Source: CBDCFL01 sp050300875 | GTDB taxonomy: Bacteria > Pseudomonadota > Alphaproteobacteria > Rhodobacterales > Rhodobacteraceae | Assembly: GCA_050300875.1 (NCBI GenBank) | Contig: JBNKYL010000297.1 | Coordinates: 1-8,620 of the forward strand | DNA length: 8,620 nt | Reading direction: 5' to 3' | In this document: piece after piece, positions 7,497 to 8,620 of the stretch | Position numbering within the stretch: the stretch's first letter is position 1 | How the letters are laid out: every line of letters begins with the position of its first letter | Program-made: the position numbers and the translations under genes | The notes under the pieces: model-generated | Databases searched by the model: none | Told to the model about the DNA's origin: nothing | What the model saw: the letters and a program-made list of their open reading frames with translations, nothing else

Positions 7497-7521
7497 CGCC
7501 GGTCACGCGAACCTGACGCGT
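7468..7521. repeat. 11-bp direct repeat spanning two convergent gene ends
   Basis: ACCTGACGCGT occurs at 7468-7478, in the last codons of the membrane-protein gene, and again at 7511-7521, in the last codons of the convergent GGCT-like gene. The copies are 43 bases apart, and a shorter TGACGC (7494-7499) lies between them. Both copies are coding in their own genes on opposite strands. It may be chance in a GC-rich genome or a remnant of a small duplication or rearrangement at the gene junction. Confidence 0.4.
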
Positions 7522-8066
7522 GCGCCGACACGAAAAAGCCAGTCATCGACCATCTGGGTTTGCTGGGCATCCAGCCGTTGATGTCGCCCATAGACCGGCC
7601 GCGCCCGGTCATTCAGAATCGGCGCATGATCCCAACCGTCCGTGGTCTGGAAAAACTCCGCCACCCCGGCCTCGCCAAATTCCGCCAGAAACCCCTGCAC
7701 TACGGCATCCAGATAGGACATCAGCACCGGGTTTTCCGCGCCAGGCGCCCGATGCACGTCGGCGCGGATCGCATAGATCGTCACCTGCGGCGCATGGTCC
7801 AGCTCATGCTCCACCGCCCCGGTCGCATCATGTCGCGCATAGGCCCGTTCGCGCTCATCCAGCGCTGCCCAATCCGTGACCGGCGCGATCATCCCCAGCA
7901 GGCTCGCGTCCTCGTCCGGCACTGCCGTCAGGTAACACACCGCCCGCAGGGGTGACGCCCGCCAGGCGCGCCGCCAGCCGCGCACCCGCGCCGGGTGGGC
8001 GGCCGGATATTCATGGGTCAGCCGGTTCACCAGCGACCCGTAGCCAAAGACGTATCCATCATCCAT
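7503..8066 (-). CDS. Gamma-glutamylcyclotransferase-like (GGCT/AIG2-type) protein
   Basis: This 187-residue soluble protein resembles the gamma-glutamylcyclotransferase fold. Such enzymes cleave gamma-glutamyl compounds to give 5-oxoproline, and relatives act on glutathione, gamma-glutamylamines or other small conjugates; the actual substrate here cannot be told from sequence. The diagnostic N-terminal substrate loop is seen as VFGYGSLV (6-13), followed by a VRGWRRAW strand (28-35). LDEREraY (69-76) carries the likely catalytic general acid/base Glu73, by analogy with the LDxxE of human GGCT. The frame stays open upstream to 8462, but the ATG at 8066 is chosen because it opens directly on the GYGSL strand and because a longer version would run antisense through the riboswitch and into gcvT. 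The Shine-Dalgarno is weak (GGCGG). It is transcribed divergently from gcvT and converges on the membrane-protein gene, with only 6 bases between the two stops. Confidence 0.85.
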   Translation of the reverse strand: MDDGYVFGYGSLVNRLTHEYPAAHPARVRGWRRAWRASPLRAVCYLTAVPDEDASLLGMIAPVTDWAALDERERAYARHDATGAVEHELDHAPQVTIYAIRADVHRAPGAENPVLMSYLDAVVQGFLAEFGEAGVAEFFQTTDGWDHAPILNDRARPVYGRHQRLDAQQTQMVDDWLFRVGARVRFA

Positions 8067-8097
8067 GCCGCCATTCTGCCGCCCGCTCGCGCGCCCC

Positions 8098-8110
8098 GCA
8101 AGCGGCTTGC
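8098..8110. promoter_or_regulatory. 13-bp perfect palindrome, candidate operator
   Basis: GCAAGCGGCTTGC is two perfect 6-bp arms around a single central base. It lies in the divergent region, 31 bases upstream of the GGCT-like gene start and 19 bases upstream of the candidate gcvT -35. It could bind a small dimeric regulator of either gene. The arms are short, so chance is a real alternative. Confidence 0.3.
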
Positions 8111-8129
8111 ATACCTTCGCACACCGGCC

Positions 8130-8158
8130 TTGCCTTGACGAAAATCTTCCCCTACGGT
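8130..8158 (+). promoter_or_regulatory. Candidate promoter of the gcvT leader
   Basis: TTGCCT (8130-8135) and TACGGT (8153-8158) are 17 bases apart. The match to sigma-70 is modest, but transcription would start near 8165, just before the first base of the riboswitch P1 stem (8168), which is the position expected. A better-looking TTGACG at 8135-8140 has no -10 at 16-18 bases. Confidence 0.35.
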
Positions 8159-8167
8159 CGCCCCTGT

Positions 8168-8319
8168 CCGCCACAGGGAGAATCTGGTGAAAGCCAGTGC
8201 CGAAGGAGCAACCGCCCCGGAAACTCTCAGGCCCCATGACCTTGGCGGGCAGATGAACTCTGGAGAGTGGCGCGGACGCGCCCGCCGAAGGGATAACGAT
8301 CTCAGGCGAAAGGACAGAG
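8168..8319 (+). ncRNA. gcvT leader: Tandem glycine riboswitch (two aptamers)
   Basis: Two glycine-binding aptamers follow each other in the leader of gcvT. Aptamer 1 (8168-8248) is closed by CCGCCA (8168-8173) pairing with TGGCGG (8243-8248). It has the signature GCCGAAGGAGCAA (8199-8211), ACTCTCAGGC (8223-8232) and a side hairpin CTGG/CCAG (8184-8187, 8194-8197). Aptamer 2 (8258-8319) is closed by CTCTG (8258-8262) and CAGAG (8315-8319) and has GCCGAAGGGATAA (8284-8296) and ATCTCAGGCGAAAGGA (8299-8314). A 9-base linker joins them, as usual in this class. Known members bind glycine and usually switch on the glycine cleavage genes when glycine is plentiful. All core elements are present in both, so it should be functional. 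Aptamer 1 has a divergent tail (CCCCATGACC) where aptamer 2 has the textbook form. Confidence 0.95.
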
Positions 8320-8321
8320 GG

Positions 8322-8393
8322 GGCACCGACAGGGCAGGGGAACTGCCCGAACGGTGCCGGACGCGTATCAGACCGGCGGTGACAAGGGGCAGG
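8322..8393 (+). promoter_or_regulatory. Expression platform and Shine-Dalgarno of gcvT
   Basis: Directly after aptamer 2, GGCACCG (8322-8328) can pair with CGGTGCC (8352-8358), enclosing GGGCAG (8332-8337) paired with CTGCCC (8343-8348). No T-run follows, so this is not a standard terminator. The gcvT ribosome site, AAGGGGCAGG (8384-8393), contains a second GGGCAG (8387-8392), so CTGCCC can pair with either copy. GCCGG (8356-8360) can also pair with CCGGC (8373-8377), which would break the outer stem. The layout suggests control of translation by hiding or freeing the ribosome site. Confidence 0.55.
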
Positions 8394-8395
8394 CC

Positions 8396-8620
8396 ATGAC
8401 CGATCTGAAGCGGACGCCATATTACGATCTGCATCTGGAATTCGGCGCCAGGATGGTGCCATTCGCGGGCTATGACATGCCGGTTCAATACAAGCTCGGC
8501 GTGATGAAGGAACACCTGTACACGCGGGCCGCAGCCGGGCTGTTCGATGTCAGCCATATGGGCCAGGTGATCCTGCGCCCGAAATCCGGGCGGCTTGAAG
8601 ATGCAACACTTGCGTTGGAA
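8396..8620 (+). CDS. gcvT: Glycine cleavage system T protein, aminomethyltransferase (N-terminal 75 residues; runs off the right edge)
   Basis: GcvT takes the aminomethyl group that the P protein has loaded onto lipoyl-H protein, transfers the one-carbon unit to tetrahydrofolate to form 5,10-methylene-THF, and releases ammonia. It is cytoplasmic. The 75 visible residues show the usual GcvT opening: a TPYYDLHLEFGARMVPFAGYDMP segment in all but name (residues 7-29, key residues Tyr9, Gly17, Phe23, Gly25, Pro29), then VMKEH (36-40) and AGLFDVSHMGQ (47-57), a highly conserved folate-pocket edge. Family length is about 365-380, so some four fifths are missing. The ATG at 8396 is preceded by the purine-rich AAGGGGCAGG two bases upstream. 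The glycine riboswitch in the leader independently supports the assignment. gcvH and gcvP would be expected downstream but lie outside the window. Confidence 0.95.
   Translation, partial: MTDLKRTPYYDLHLEFGARMVPFAGYDMPVQYKLGVMKEHLYTRAAAGLFDVSHMGQVILRPKSGRLEDATLALE

Noticed and set aside
8135..8140. TTGACG as the -35 box of the gcvT promoter
   Set aside because: No sequence resembling TATAAT lies 16-18 bases downstream. The overlapping TTGCCT has a better-placed partner.
8067..8462. N-terminal extension of the GGCT-like gene to an ATG at 8462 (319 residues)
   Set aside because: The extra 132 residues run antisense through the glycine riboswitch and into gcvT. The family fold begins at the GYGSL strand just after the ATG at 8066.
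8027..8557. Minus-strand open frame of 176 codons
   Set aside because: Overlaps gcvT, the riboswitch and the GGCT-like start in a different frame. No domain is recognisable.
1..8620. CRISPR array, insertion sequence, tRNA or rRNA gene
   Set aside because: No regularly spaced repeats, no transposase or terminal inverted repeats, and no cloverleaf or rRNA signature were seen by eye on either strand.

Overview
The window looks like ordinary chromosome from a GC-rich alphaproteobacterium, most likely a member of the Rhodobacteraceae. This rests on the high GC content, the residue-for-residue match of the XdhB active-site positions to the numbering I know for Rhodobacter capsulatus xanthine dehydrogenase, an E. 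coli-length DnaE with an alphaproteobacterial look, and a tandem glycine riboswitch in front of gcvT. The family assignment is from recognition, not from a search.

Layout. Positions 1-2365 (minus strand) hold the xdhA-xdhB operon for xanthine dehydrogenase. xdhB is cut by the left edge, and the two genes overlap by 4 bases with a strong ribosome binding site for xdhB inside the end of xdhA. Positions 2366-2587 are a 222-base divergent control region with a long inverted repeat near xdhA and a candidate promoter for dnaE. Positions 2588-6079 (plus) encode the complete DNA polymerase III alpha subunit. Positions 6080-6290 are noncoding and contain two hairpin-forming segments. Positions 6291-7496 (plus) encode a polytopic inner-membrane protein that I cannot assign, with codon use unlike its neighbours. 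It ends 6 bases before the end of a convergent gene (7503-8066, minus) for a gamma-glutamylcyclotransferase-like protein. Positions 8067-8395 are a second divergent control region: a 13-bp palindrome, a candidate promoter, two glycine aptamers in tandem and a structured expression platform. The start of gcvT (8396 onward, plus) is cut by the right edge.

How the genes relate. xdhAB oxidises hypoxanthine and xanthine to urate, and is probably regulated on its own from the divergent region it shares with dnaE. dnaE is housekeeping replication. gcvT is the first gene of a probable glycine cleavage operon, switched by glycine through the riboswitch. The GGCT-like enzyme probably acts in turnover of gamma-glutamyl compounds; its position next to the glycine-cleavage leader may be coincidence.

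I see no mobile element, CRISPR array, rRNA or tRNA gene, toxin-antitoxin pair or phage gene. No clearly new multi-gene system is visible. The parts most worth a second look are the gcvT expression platform, the xdhA upstream inverted repeat and the unassigned membrane protein.
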